The notes: generated from the sequence alone by a model not told the origin. A stretch of 58,942 nt of DNA from Planctomycetota bacterium (GCA_016125255.1 WGMD01000040.1:1-58942); one strand, 5' to 3'. Positions 50,047 to 58,831 are shown, counted from the stretch's first letter. Numbers and translations are program-made.

Positions 50047-52041
50047 TCATGACACGGCCACCGGCGCGGGGCGCGGGCCTTGGCTGGTGGGGCGCTGGCG
50101 TTCGACGACCACACCGGCTTGCTCCAGGTCCTCCCCGTCGCGGACGAGCCGGGCCGAGTTGAACACGACGACGAACGAGCTGAGCAGATGGAAGATGACC
50201 GCGACGATGGGCGGGATGAGCCCGAACGCCGCCAGCGTCTCGAACAGTACGACGTAGCACACCGAGAAAATCAGGTTCTGCCGCACCACCGAAAAGGCGT
50301 GACGCGAAAGGCGGATCAGGAAGGGGATGCGGTTGAGGTTGTTGTTCATGAGGGCGATCGAAGCCGAGTGAATCGCCACGTCCGAACCGGCCGCGCCCAT
50401 GGCGATCGAGATGTCGCCCGCCGCCAGGGCCGGGGCGTCATTGACGCCGTCGCCGACGACCGCCACGGTGTATCCGCGTGCCTTGAGATCATCGACGAGT
50501 TCGAGTTTCTGGGCCGGCAGGACTTCGGCCTGCACATCGGTGCAGTGCATTTCCGCCGCGACGCGCTTGGCGACGGACCATCGGTCGCCGGTGACCATGA
50601 CCAGCTTCTTGAGCCCCTGCGCGCGAAGGTCGTCCATCGACTTGGCCGCATCCGCGCGGGTCTTGTCCTCGAGCCCGACCCATCCGATGAGCTTACCCTC
50701 GCGCGTCACGTGCAAAAGACTCAGTCCCTCGGCACTGGACCCGTCGAAGCCGGAAAAATCGATGCCCTGCTCGCGGAGCCACGTTTCGCGGCCGACGCGG
50801 ATTTCCTTGCCGTCGATGATCGCACGCACGCCGCGCCCGGACACTTCCTCGAACTGGCTCGGCTGCGAAAGATTCAATCGGGCGCGACGGGCGACGTTGA
50901 CCACCGCCCGGGCGACCGGGTGTTTGGAATTCTGTTCCGCCGCGGCGGTGATCGTCAGAAGCTCCGCCCCGTCGACCCCGGGGGCGGGCGTCAGCTTCGA
51001 CACTTCAAGCTGCCCGGTCGTCAGCGTGCCGGTCTTGTCGAAGACGATGGCGGTCAGCTTGCGGGCGACTTCCAGATCGGTGACGTTTTTGACGAGGACG
51101 CCGAGGCGCGCCGCGGCGGAGAGCGCGGCGACCATGGCGGTCGGGCCGGCGAGAATGATGGCGCACGGGCAGGCGACGACGAGCATCGAGATGGCGCGTT
51201 CCATGCCGCCGTCGTTGCGCGTGAAGAAGAACACGATGCCCGCCAGCATCAGGATCACGGGTGTGTACCAGTTGGCGTACTGATCGAGAATCCGCATGGC
51301 GGGGATGCGGGTCATCTCCGCTTGCAGAATCAGGTCTTTGACTCGGCCGAGCGTCGTGTCGTGACCGGCCTTGGTGATGCGGATACGCATGACGCCGGTC
51401 ATGTTGATCGTGCCGCCGAAGACTTCATCGCCGTCGGCCTTGTCCACCGGAAGCGATTCGCCGGTGATGTTGGCCTGATTGACGGTGCTGGTGCCTTGGA
51501 TGACCTGCCCGTCGCCGGGGATGTTGTCGCCGGGTCGGACGATGACGATGTCGCCGGGTTTGAGGTCTTTCGCATCGACTTCCTGCTCGCCCTGCTCAAA
51601 GACGCGATGGGCCTTCGTCGGGGTGAGCCGCACCAGCGACTCGATGCTTTTGCGGGCGCCGAGCGCGGTGCGGTGTTCGATGAGCGTCGTCACGATCATG
51701 AAGAAGGCGATCGCCCCGGCTTCGATGTAGGCACCGATGGAGAAAGCCGCGATGACGGCCAGGGCCGCCAGCTCGTCCATGTGCGTATGCCCCGACCACA
51801 GATCCTTGAACGCCTGCACCACCAGCGGGACGCCCAGCAAGAGCGCCGCGATGATCGCCATCGTGTCGGCGTAGAAGTTGACGCTCCGGCCGGCATCGTT
51901 GGGGTCGGTCATGCCGGGGAAAAGCCAGTAGGCGATGGCGGCGTTAATAAGCAGGACGCCGCCGACGAAGGTCAGAATGATCTGCGTGCCGGCGCGGCCC
52001 TCCTGCGCCTCCACCAGACTCTTTGCATGTTCATGAGCCAT
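50047..52041 (-). CDS. Heavy-metal-translocating P1B-type ATPase
   Basis: The 664-residue P-type ATPase has all core motifs: TGES in the actuator domain, ACPCAII metal site in the membrane, phosphorylation DKTGTLT, the KHPVARA segment with the P1B His-Pro and GDGVNDAPALAA. It therefore exports or moves a heavy metal ion using ATP. It lacks the usual N-terminal HMA (CxxC) domain; the first residues are MAHEHAKS. The last helix reads FHLLSSFVVVFNSAR, with His where copper pumps have Met and without the Asp typical of zinc pumps, so the ion is uncertain. It is monocistronic. Confidence 0.92.
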   Translation of the reverse strand: MAHEHAKSLVEAQEGRAGTQIILTFVGGVLLINAAIAYWLFPGMTDPNDAGRSVNFYADTMAIIAALLLGVPLVVQAFKDLWSGHTHMDELAALAVIAAFSIGAYIEAGAIAFFMIVTTLIEHRTALGARKSIESLVRLTPTKAHRVFEQGEQEVDAKDLKPGDIVIVRPGDNIPGDGQVIQGTSTVNQANITGESLPVDKADGDEVFGGTINMTGVMRIRITKAGHDTTLGRVKDLILQAEMTRIPAMRILDQYANWYTPVILMLAGIVFFFTRNDGGMERAISMLVVACPCAIILAGPTAMVAALSAAARLGVLVKNVTDLEVARKLTAIVFDKTGTLTTGQLEVSKLTPAPGVDGAELLTITAAAEQNSKHPVARAVVNVARRARLNLSQPSQFEEVSGRGVRAIIDGKEIRVGRETWLREQGIDFSGFDGSSAEGLSLLHVTREGKLIGWVGLEDKTRADAAKSMDDLRAQGLKKLVMVTGDRWSVAKRVAAEMHCTDVQAEVLPAQKLELVDDLKARGYTVAVVGDGVNDAPALAAGDISIAMGAAGSDVAIHSASIALMNNNLNRIPFLIRLSRHAFSVVRQNLIFSVCYVVLFETLAAFGLIPPIVAVIFHLLSSFVVVFNSARLVRDGEDLEQAGVVVERQRPTSQGPRPAPVAVS

Positions 52042-52200
52042 AATGCCCTGTCCCTGCCTTGAGTTGCATGCCTCTCGACGGTCAAACTGCCAACAAACCC
52101 ACCCACCAGACCGCCGGAAATGATACGTGCTTTACGTTGCACAAGATAGCGGGGTTCGCCCGCATCAGGCAAATTCGCGGCTATCGGACCTCTGGAATAG

Positions 52201-52288
52201 AACCACCAAGGCACCAAGAACACCAAGGGAAATGCGTGAATAGAGCTCGGCGTGATTTTTCCTTGGTGACCTTGGTGCCTTGGTGGTT
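52201..52288. repeat. CACCAAGG inverted repeat
   Basis: Arms at 52201-52228 and 52261-52288 pair at 26 of 28 positions. Each arm is built from tandem CACCAAGG-like 8-9 base units. It lies between the start of the P-type ATPase and the riboswitch region, in a 580-base gene-free gap, and could form a long hairpin in RNA from either strand. Confidence 0.8.
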
Positions 52289-52367
52289 CAAATCTCTGAA
52301 AAACCGGTCGGCCGTGCTCGCTGGTCCCCACTTGCCCGCCACGTTTTCGACACCTATGGTCATCACC

Positions 52368-52512
52368 GAAGCCTAATCCGGCGTCCGCAGCGGCGCCGGT
52401 GCGGGGGACCCAACTTCCTCGGTCACGAGGATGGGGCGAAGCGTCGGCGGCAACGTCGATGCAGGCCACCTTTCAAGGCCCAGCCCGTCAGCTAACCCCG
52501 TCGGCAATTGAA
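52368..52512 (+). promoter_or_regulatory. Cyclic di-AMP riboswitch (ydaO/yuaA type) before the potassium transporter
   Basis: The leader of the TrkH-like gene carries the conserved ydaO/yuaA core blocks in order. These are GCCTAATCCGG near 52371, GGGGGACCCAACTT at 52403-52416, GGGGCGAA at 52433-52440 and CCCGTCAGCTAACCCCGTCGG at 52484-52504. This class binds cyclic di-AMP and normally turns off potassium uptake and cell-wall genes when the messenger is high, so it fits the downstream transporter well. About 110 bases lie between the aptamer and the ATG at 52624; they may contain the expression platform (a C/T-rich stretch and a GC stem near 52535-52560) but a clear terminator was not resolved. 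Confidence 0.85.
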
Positions 52513-52623
52513 AGGCGACCTCTTTCCCGCTTCGCCCATCCTCGGGCCGGGCATCATGGATCGCCATTGTTTGAACCCGCACCTCGGCGACAAGCCGGGG
52601 CGCGATTCGCATGGAGACCGATC

Positions 52624-53982
52624 ATGGTCCGGTTCGTCACGCGCTCGCTCGATTATCTGCATCGATGGATGGTGGGCTTCCGACCCGTGCAGCTCGTGTG
52701 CATGGGCTACAGCAGCTACGTCCTGTTCGGCTTCCTCGCCCTGTGTCTGCCGATCTGTCATCACACCCTCGGCCTCCACGCCATCGATCACCTGTTCATC
52801 AGCGCCTCCGCCGTCTCGACGACCGGCCTGGCCACGATCAGCGTCGGACATGACTACAACCTCCTCGGGCAGATCATCGTCCTGCTGCTCATCCAGTTCG
52901 GCGGGCTCGGGTACATGGTCATCACGTCCTGCACCCTCCTGGCCTTCGCCGGTCGCGTCTCGCCGCTGCGCCGGCGCGTCACCACGGCCGCGCTCTCGCT
53001 GCCGGACGGATTCGACGTCCGCGCGTTCATCAAAATCACCGTCCTCTTCACGCTGCTCATCGAAATCGCCGGCGCGGCGGGCCTGTATCCGATCTTCCGC
53101 GATCACGGCGCCCCCCAGCCCCTCTGGCAAGCGATCTTCCATAGCGTCAGCGCCTTCTGCACCGCCGGGTTCAGTCTCCTTGACGACTCCTTCGCCGGGT
53201 ACCGCGATGATATTTCGCTCAACATCATCATCACCGTGCTCAGCTACCTCGGCGCCATCGGGTTCATCGTGATTCACGATCTCTATAAAAGTCTCACGCT
53301 TCGCAAACCCGCCATGACCTTCACCTCGCGCGTCATTCTCGTGAGCACGTTCGTCATCGCGATCGTCGGCACCGTGCTCTTCGCGCTCGACGAACCGACT
53401 GTCCGCGATCTGCCCGCCGGTCAGCGCTGGCTCGCGTCGCTGTTTCAGGTCATGACCGCGTCCACGACCGTCGGGTTCAACACGATCTCCATCAGCGATC
53501 TGTCGACCAGCTCGATGTTCCTGCTGACGATCATCATGATCCTCGGCGCTTCGCCCTCCGGCACCGGCGGCGGGCTCAAAACCACGACGATTTCCGCACT
53601 TTGGGCCGAGATGATCGCCGTCGTGCGCCGCCGGTCGATCACCACGTTCCTCGGCCGGCAGATTCCGCAACTGCGCGTGCGGGCGGCGACGGCGAATGTG
53701 ATGTTCTACATGATCACGCTCGCCGTCGGCATCTACCTGCTCGACCTCGTCGAGTCCGCCCCGTTCGCCGATCAGATGTTCGAATGCGCCTCCGCCCTCG
53801 GCACGGTCGGCCTGAGCCGGGGCATCACCGCCTCGCTCTCCGAGCCCGGCAAACTCATCATCATCGCCCTCATGTGCGTCGGTCGCATGGGCCCGCTGCT
53901 CCTGGGCATGGCGCTTTTCAAAGAGCCAAACGAACACACGACCGCGGCGCCCGTGGCGAAAGTCGAAGATGTGGCGATTTAG
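52624..53982 (+). CDS. TrkH/KtrB-family potassium uptake protein
   Basis: This 452-residue membrane protein is the pore subunit of a Trk/Ktr-type potassium transporter. Four pore loops with selectivity-filter glycines are visible: SAVSTTGLATIS, SAFCTAGFSL, ASTTVGFNTIS and SALGTVGLSRG. The usual regulatory RCK subunit (TrkA/KtrA) is not in the window. Length and lack of extra N-terminal helices suit KtrB better than E. coli TrkH. GGAGA precedes the ATG at 52624. A c-di-AMP riboswitch in the leader gives a direct control by that second messenger. Confidence 0.92.
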   Translation: MVRFVTRSLDYLHRWMVGFRPVQLVCMGYSSYVLFGFLALCLPICHHTLGLHAIDHLFISASAVSTTGLATISVGHDYNLLGQIIVLLLIQFGGLGYMVITSCTLLAFAGRVSPLRRRVTTAALSLPDGFDVRAFIKITVLFTLLIEIAGAAGLYPIFRDHGAPQPLWQAIFHSVSAFCTAGFSLLDDSFAGYRDDISLNIIITVLSYLGAIGFIVIHDLYKSLTLRKPAMTFTSRVILVSTFVIAIVGTVLFALDEPTVRDLPAGQRWLASLFQVMTASTTVGFNTISISDLSTSSMFLLTIIMILGASPSGTGGGLKTTTISALWAEMIAVVRRRSITTFLGRQIPQLRVRAATANVMFYMITLAVGIYLLDLVESAPFADQMFECASALGTVGLSRGITASLSEPGKLIIIALMCVGRMGPLLLGMALFKEPNEHTTAAPVAKVEDVAI

Positions 53983-53988
53983 CGCTGC

Positions 53989-54978
53989 TCAGAACTGCTT
54001 CAAAAACCTCACATCGTTCTCGAACAGCCAGCGGATGTCCCCGATCCCGTACCGCCGCATGGCGATCCGCTCCACGCCCAACCCGAACGCGAAGCCCGTC
54101 CATTCGTCCGGGTCGTACCCCACCGCCTCGAACACCGCCGGGTCCACCATCCCGCAGCCCCCCAGCTCGATCCACTGCACCTGACCCCGAACCTTCATCT
54201 TGATGTCCATCTCCGCCGACGGCTCCGTGAACGGAAAATAGCTCGGCCGCAAACGAACCTCCGCATCCGGCCCGAAAAACGCGTGCGCAAAGTTAATCAG
54301 CGTCGTCTTCAAATCCACCATCGTCACATTGCGATCCACATACAGACCCTCGATCTGATGAAACATCGACGAATGCGTCGCATCGTGCGTGTCCGGCCGA
54401 TATACCCGCCCCGGCGCGACAATCCGAATCGGCGGCTTCGTCGTCTCCATCACCCGAATCTGAATCGTGCTCGTCTGCGTCCGCAAAAGATGCGATTCAT
54501 CAATATAAAAGTTGTCGTTCACATCCCGGGCTGGATGCTCCATCGGAATGTTCAGCGATACAAAGTTATGCTTCTCGTCCTCCAGCTCCGGCCCTTCCGC
54601 CACGTCAAACCCCATCCGGGCAAACACCTCGATCAACTCATCGAGCACCTGCTGTATCACATGCACCCGCCCCATCACTGGCGCTTCGCCCGGCTCCGTC
54701 ACATCAATGAGGGGCCCCGCCGCTTGCGGCTTCGCACTTCCCAACTGCCCCTTCTTCTCCTCAAACGCCGCCTCCACCTTCTGTTTCAGCGCATTAAGCC
54801 CCTGCCCCAGTTCCCGCTTCTCCTCCTTGGGCGCATCCTTGAGCCAGCCCATCGCTTCCTTGAGCTGCCCCTTCGTGCCCAGATACTCAATGCGAAACTG
54901 CTCCAGCGTCGCTGCATCACTGACCTTTTCCAGTGCCGCCGTCGCCGCCGCCTCAAGTTGTTGCAATCGTTCGAGCAT
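53989..54978 (-). CDS. pheS: Phenylalanyl-tRNA synthetase alpha subunit
   Basis: The 329-residue protein is PheS, which with PheT charges tRNA-Phe. It has the N-terminal coiled-coil (MLERLQQLEAAATAALEK), GRVHVIQQVLDELIEVFARM, class II motif 2 (QTSTIQIRVM, PGRVYRPDTHDATH) and motif 3 (WTGFAFGLGVERIAMRRYGI). The gene is normally followed by pheT; here it is alone and convergent with the potassium transporter, so pheT must be elsewhere. Only six bases separate the two stop codons. No strong ribosome-binding site is seen before the ATG at 54978. Confidence 0.96.
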   Translation of the reverse strand: MLERLQQLEAAATAALEKVSDAATLEQFRIEYLGTKGQLKEAMGWLKDAPKEEKRELGQGLNALKQKVEAAFEEKKGQLGSAKPQAAGPLIDVTEPGEAPVMGRVHVIQQVLDELIEVFARMGFDVAEGPELEDEKHNFVSLNIPMEHPARDVNDNFYIDESHLLRTQTSTIQIRVMETTKPPIRIVAPGRVYRPDTHDATHSSMFHQIEGLYVDRNVTMVDLKTTLINFAHAFFGPDAEVRLRPSYFPFTEPSAEMDIKMKVRGQVQWIELGGCGMVDPAVFEAVGYDPDEWTGFAFGLGVERIAMRRYGIGDIRWLFENDVRFLKQF

Positions 54979-55424
54979 AGACCCGCAGCATATCACCCCC
55001 AACCCCAACTCACCACCGCCGCGTGCCGCCCGCGCACCGCCCGCGCACCGGCGCGGAAACACCGCGCGTTTTCCCCCTTCCCGGACGCCCCCTTTTCCCG
55101 CATCAATATCCCCGCTTTTCGCGCATCACCCTGACGCACGGCGCGCACGCGCCCGCCCGTGCGCACCGGCTTACCCGCCCCGACGCGCCGGTGCGACGCA
55201 AATCAACGACTTACCGCAAGCGCGCGCGCACCGGGCGCGCACTCGCGCTACCCTCATGCGCCAATCGCGACACCCCCATGCGACAAACCACGCAAATCAA
55301 CATCGCCGCACCACCATTGCGTCGCCCCCGCCCGCGTTCATCATCACCGCCGCAACACAAACCAGCGGGTGCCGCCCGTGCGGCGCCGCGGACAAAACGA
55401 TTCCGTCCTCGTGGAAAAAAATAC
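54979..55424. other. GC-rich gene-free region with GCGCACCG words
   Basis: No real gene is seen here. The region is full of GCGCACCG and similar words; a 16-base match to 19866-19881 in reverse orientation lies at 55226-55241. It ends at the promoter of the PEP-CTERM gene. Antisense frames here read as low-complexity Arg/Pro/Ala and are not credible. Confidence 0.5.
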
Positions 55425-55452
55425 TTGTCGAAGCGTGCTCATGTCGTACAAT
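55425..55452 (+). promoter_or_regulatory. Sigma-70-like promoter of the PEP-CTERM gene
   Basis: TTGTCG (55425-55430), a 16-base spacer and TACAAT (55447-55452) form a likely promoter preceded by an A-rich tract. The untranslated leader would be about 140 bases. Confidence 0.6.
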
Positions 55453-55598
55453 GGCCCCGTCGTCCCCCGGCTGCGTCGTTGGGGGAAATTGAAAGAGAAT
55501 CGCGCGTTCATTCCACAGGCAAAATCCTTCGACGTCCGCGTCGCGGCATTCACGTCGGTTTTGCCGTCGCCCTGTCCGGGCAGATTGAGAGAAACTCG

Positions 55599-56297
55599 AT
55601 GAAGTCATTTTCACTCCGTCTCGGCGTGTTGTTGCTGTTCCTGTCGCTGGCCCCGATCAGCCGCGCGGACATCGTCCGCTATCAGGCCGACTTCGAGAGC
55701 CCGACCTATGCCACCGGCGGGCTCGTCGGACAGGACCAGTGGATCGGCACCGCCATCGCCAGCGTGCAGACCGCCATCGTCCACGCCGGCACGCAGGCCC
55801 TCGAATTCGACGCCAACCTCGACACCAACAACTCCCAGCAGACCGCCCAGCGATTGATCACCCTGACCGCCGACGCGAAGATCGTCATGCAGACCGCCTT
55901 CTACCTCACCTCCGACACCACCGCCTCCGCCTGGATCCCCCTCGCCGCCTTCGGCGAGAACGGAATCATCGGCCAGCTCTTCATCGGCGCCAACGGCCAA
56001 CTCAAAGGCGTCGACGTCGTCCACGATCAGTGGAACATCCTCCAGTGGGTCCTGGATTTCAACGCCCAGTCCGCCGAGATATTCCTCAACGACGCCTCCC
56101 TCGGCACCACCAGCTTCGCCAACGCCGCCACCGGCATCAACCGCATCGCCGCCGGCCTCTCCCAAAACCCCGGCACCGACCACCTCTACCTCGACGACCT
56201 TTCCATCACCGCCATCCCCGAACCCGGCTCGATGACGCTGCTGGGCCTGTCCGCCTTCAGCTTCGTCGCCCGCCCCCGCGGCCGCGCCGCCGAGTGA
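55599..56297 (+). CDS. PEP-CTERM-type secreted protein
   Basis: The 232-residue protein has a signal peptide (MKSFSLRLGVLLLFLSLAPISRA), a beta-rich LamG-like domain with FESPTYATGGLVGQDQW and WNILQWVLDFNAQSAEIFLN, and a classical PEP-CTERM tail (ITAIPEPGSMTLLGLSAFSF followed by VARPRG). GAGAGAA precedes the ATG. LamG/concanavalin-type domains often bind polysaccharide, so a surface matrix role is plausible. Neighbours give no further hint. Confidence 0.87.
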   Translation: MKSFSLRLGVLLLFLSLAPISRADIVRYQADFESPTYATGGLVGQDQWIGTAIASVQTAIVHAGTQALEFDANLDTNNSQQTAQRLITLTADAKIVMQTAFYLTSDTTASAWIPLAAFGENGIIGQLFIGANGQLKGVDVVHDQWNILQWVLDFNAQSAEIFLNDASLGTTSFANAATGINRIAAGLSQNPGTDHLYLDDLSITAIPEPGSMTLLGLSAFSFVARPRGRAAE

Positions 56298-56452
56298 TCG
56301 TCGCGATTGTCGTTCCATATGTGCATTAAATCGGTCCCCTCGCTCTCCGCTCGGGGGCTGGATCATCCTGTCCTTTAAGCCGGAGCAACACTCGTTCAAA
56401 GATGCTCAATGATCAATGGCACGCCAAGCGCGTTCGCTGAATCTATGATGTG

Positions 56453-56941
56453 ATGAGCATGCCCTCTCATTCCGCACACACTTCGCCCGCGCCGCCCCTC
56501 ATCGGCTTCAAGCTCGACGCCGCCCCCGCGACGCTCATCGTCATGCGCCTCTTCGCCGGCGTGCACATGCTCGCCTACCTCCTGTTCCTGGCGACTTACG
56601 CCATCCTTCACTTCAACCCAGCGTCGCTCCAAACCGCCGGCGGCATCCTGATCGCGCCGCCGCTCGTCGCCCCCGCCCGGCTCGTGATCGGCTTCACCAC
56701 GCCCGTCTTCCTCATCGCGCTCTGTCATCTGCTCGTCCTCCACCACCGCCGCCCCGCCGCCCTCGTCCCCGGCTCCCTCGCCGGCGCCGCCCTCGCCCTC
56801 TACTGGCTCCCCCTTCTCCAAAATAGTTTCACGACGAACCCCTCCGCCGCGCTCACCCCCTACTGGCCCCTCCTCCCCTGTCTCCCCATCCTGATCTGGA
56901 CCCTCTGCGAAATCTGGCTCAACAGCACATCGTCTTCATAG
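56453..56941 (+). CDS. Small membrane protein of unknown function
   Basis: The 162-residue protein is very hydrophobic with about four membrane helices (ATLIVMRLFAGVHMLAYLLFLA..., LVIGFTTPVFLIALCHLLVL, SLAGAALALYWLPLL, PLLPCLPILIWTLCEIWL). I do not recognise a family. Several start codons are close together (GTG 56450, ATG 56453, ATG 56459) and none has a clear ribosome-binding site. Its TAG stop lies in the left arm of the repeat at 56939-57100. Confidence 0.6.
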   Translation: MSMPSHSAHTSPAPPLIGFKLDAAPATLIVMRLFAGVHMLAYLLFLATYAILHFNPASLQTAGGILIAPPLVAPARLVIGFTTPVFLIALCHLLVLHHRRPAALVPGSLAGAALALYWLPLLQNSFTTNPSAALTPYWPLLPCLPILIWTLCEIWLNSTSSS

Positions 56942-57100
56942 GGTGGGTCACGCGAAGCGGACCCACCACGATTTGCGCGGGAGCATTCAACGACAATTCA
57001 TATTGTTCGCGCGGATGTTGGTCGACGAATCGAGCGATGCTTTGTCATGACAAGATGCCGCGACAGGCGTGGTGGGTCCGCTGCGCTTGACCCACCCTAC
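56939..57100. repeat. MITE/REP-like element with inverted ends (copy 2)
   Basis: Arms at 56939-56970 and 57068-57099 are inverted copies at 30 of 32 positions. The right arm is nearly identical to the arm at 2205-2238. The arms bound a 160-base element with unrelated inner sequence. It lies directly before the AT-richer XRE gene. Confidence 0.8.
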
Positions 57101-57114
57101 TTGCTATTATAAAT
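57088..57114 (+). promoter_or_regulatory. Weak candidate promoter of the XRE gene
   Basis: TTGACC (57088-57093), supplied by the repeat arm, is followed after 15 bases by TATAAA (57109-57114). Spacing is short, so this is tentative; the idea that the repeat supplies the -35 box is inference. Confidence 0.3.
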
Positions 57115-57154
57115 GCCAGATTCAATGAGCATACACAAGTAAAGGTATACGCCG

Positions 57155-58831
57155 ATGAGCGACATACAATCATCCATTCGAAAAATCGGCCGAATCGTTG
57201 CTGAATATAGAAGTACATTTACGGTTCGGAATGCCACTGGACTCTTGTCGCAAGAGAAATTGGCCGACGAGCTAAAAGTAAGCCGAACCTTGATTGCGCA
57301 TCTAGAAGAAGGACGTGAACTCCCTGAACCGGAAGTGCTTCGTTCAATTTGCAAGCATCTAGAAATACCTGACCGCTATTGGTTGTCAGCAACACATCCC
57401 TATTTCATCGATGCGATGAAGTTTCAGGACTTGTTGATTGAACTGATCGGCCGATCTGTGTCCCTTGATCGCTTAGATGGAGTGGATTCAGAACTCGCCG
57501 TCTCAAGAATCCAGATGTGCCTTGAACACAAATTGAGCGCTGTACAGACATTTGACCAATTCAATTCAATCTTGACCTTCTATGGAGAGCGGCCCTGTTC
57601 AAGGCGATTCTTCGATCGGTATCTCGGCGTTAATGCCTTTCATGGTCTGGAATCCTTTCATATCGCTGTCCGTCGATTTCAAGGCGATGGAATGAGATTG
57701 TATGGAAACTTCCGCCGAGCTTGGACAGTTCTTTCGAGAACATCTGATCTAGATAAGTTTGTGAAGGCGCTTTCGCCAATTGCTATCGATCACTATTCCA
57801 GCCGCACCGACTTCGATTCGATTGATGAAATCCCGCCCGAAAGGCTTCCGGACCTAGGGTATATCGCCGTTCAGAAAATCGAGCGGGAGTATCAGGAGCG
57901 AAGCGACCTCGCAACCGCGCTGAACGATCTCGCCGGACGAGTGGATTCAACTGGTCTATCGGCGATCACAGATACGCCAGCAAAGAAGCTGCGAAGAATA
58001 AAATCTTTGTTGCGCCAGTTTGAGTCGGCGCTTGAACTTGAAGGGCCACTGTTCTCATCCCTAAGTGCACTTGACATTACCCAAGAGGCTGCTCGTATTG
58101 CGCCACAAAAGACCGATTTCGCGCGAATTCGAGAAACTCAGCAGCGCGGTTTGCGAAACCTCGCCGTGTATCTTTCTGAGCCGCATATGGATGTCTATGT
58201 GGCAACGTCAATGCGGGAAGCCGCCGATTTTATTTCAGTAAATGCGTTTATTTCAAATCTATTTGGATCTCCCGATTTAAAACCGCTACGGCTCCGGTAT
58301 TTCAATCCAACGCAATCATGGATTGGTGACCGAGTTGCGAAAGGGCTCGTCGAAGCATTAATGCTTCGACGATCTCGAGTTACCGTCTATATGGCCCAAA
58401 AGGGCGATACGTTCGGCAAGGACAGCGAGGCTTCTGTTGCACTCGGGCAGGGTAAGACGGTTATCGTTTATGTGCCTCGACTCTACGATGAAGAAGCAAA
58501 ACTTGATAGCGAACGATTGTACTCCCTAGACGAGTCGCGAATTAATCAAGAGATGTCACGACACAATCTCGAGGCGGAAGAGGGAATGGATGGTCGCGAA
58601 AAGGCTGCGGCGATCATGGCTGTGATGCTATCTTCTCTAACAACCAACGATTTCAAGCGAATTCTATTCAATCACTGGGCCGATTTTGATTTGGGTGCTG
58701 AACTACGCGATATTAAAGCGGAGGCACTCAAGAAAGAATGCGCCTCATACTTGAAGCTACTTGCTGACTGCGAAGATCCTTATAGTCTTCCAGACCCTGA
58801 GTGGTCATGTCCTAAACTTGCTGTAAATTGA
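57155..58831 (+). CDS. XRE-type regulator fused to a deoxyribosyltransferase-like domain
   Basis: The 558-residue protein starts with an XRE/Cro-type helix-turn-helix (residues 30-72, SQEKLADELKVSRTLIAHLE), then a helical middle of about 270 residues. The C-terminal domain begins MDVYVATSMREAADF near 345 and includes SWIGDRVAKGLVEALMLRRS and the acidic DSEASVALGQGKTVIVYVP near 423. This order (opening strand, Glu near an alpha helix, Gly-Lys-hydrophobic strand) resembles nucleoside 2-deoxyribosyltransferase-like/SLOG-type folds, some of which act on nucleotides in defence. Catalytic activity is inferred, not seen. The gene is AT-richer than its surroundings and lies beside a repeat element, both signs of transfer. 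Confidence 0.7.
   Translation: MSDIQSSIRKIGRIVAEYRSTFTVRNATGLLSQEKLADELKVSRTLIAHLEEGRELPEPEVLRSICKHLEIPDRYWLSATHPYFIDAMKFQDLLIELIGRSVSLDRLDGVDSELAVSRIQMCLEHKLSAVQTFDQFNSILTFYGERPCSRRFFDRYLGVNAFHGLESFHIAVRRFQGDGMRLYGNFRRAWTVLSRTSDLDKFVKALSPIAIDHYSSRTDFDSIDEIPPERLPDLGYIAVQKIEREYQERSDLATALNDLAGRVDSTGLSAITDTPAKKLRRIKSLLRQFESALELEGPLFSSLSALDITQEAARIAPQKTDFARIRETQQRGLRNLAVYLSEPHMDVYVATSMREAADFISVNAFISNLFGSPDLKPLRLRYFNPTQSWIGDRVAKGLVEALMLRRSRVTVYMAQKGDTFGKDSEASVALGQGKTVIVYVPRLYDEEAKLDSERLYSLDESRINQEMSRHNLEAEEGMDGREKAAAIMAVMLSSLTTNDFKRILFNHWADFDLGAELRDIKAEALKKECASYLKLLADCEDPYSLPDPEWSCPKLAVN

Noticed and set aside
53989-54978. Expectation of a pheS-pheT operon
   Set aside because: The region on either side of pheS was checked and no pheT is present, so no operon is claimed.
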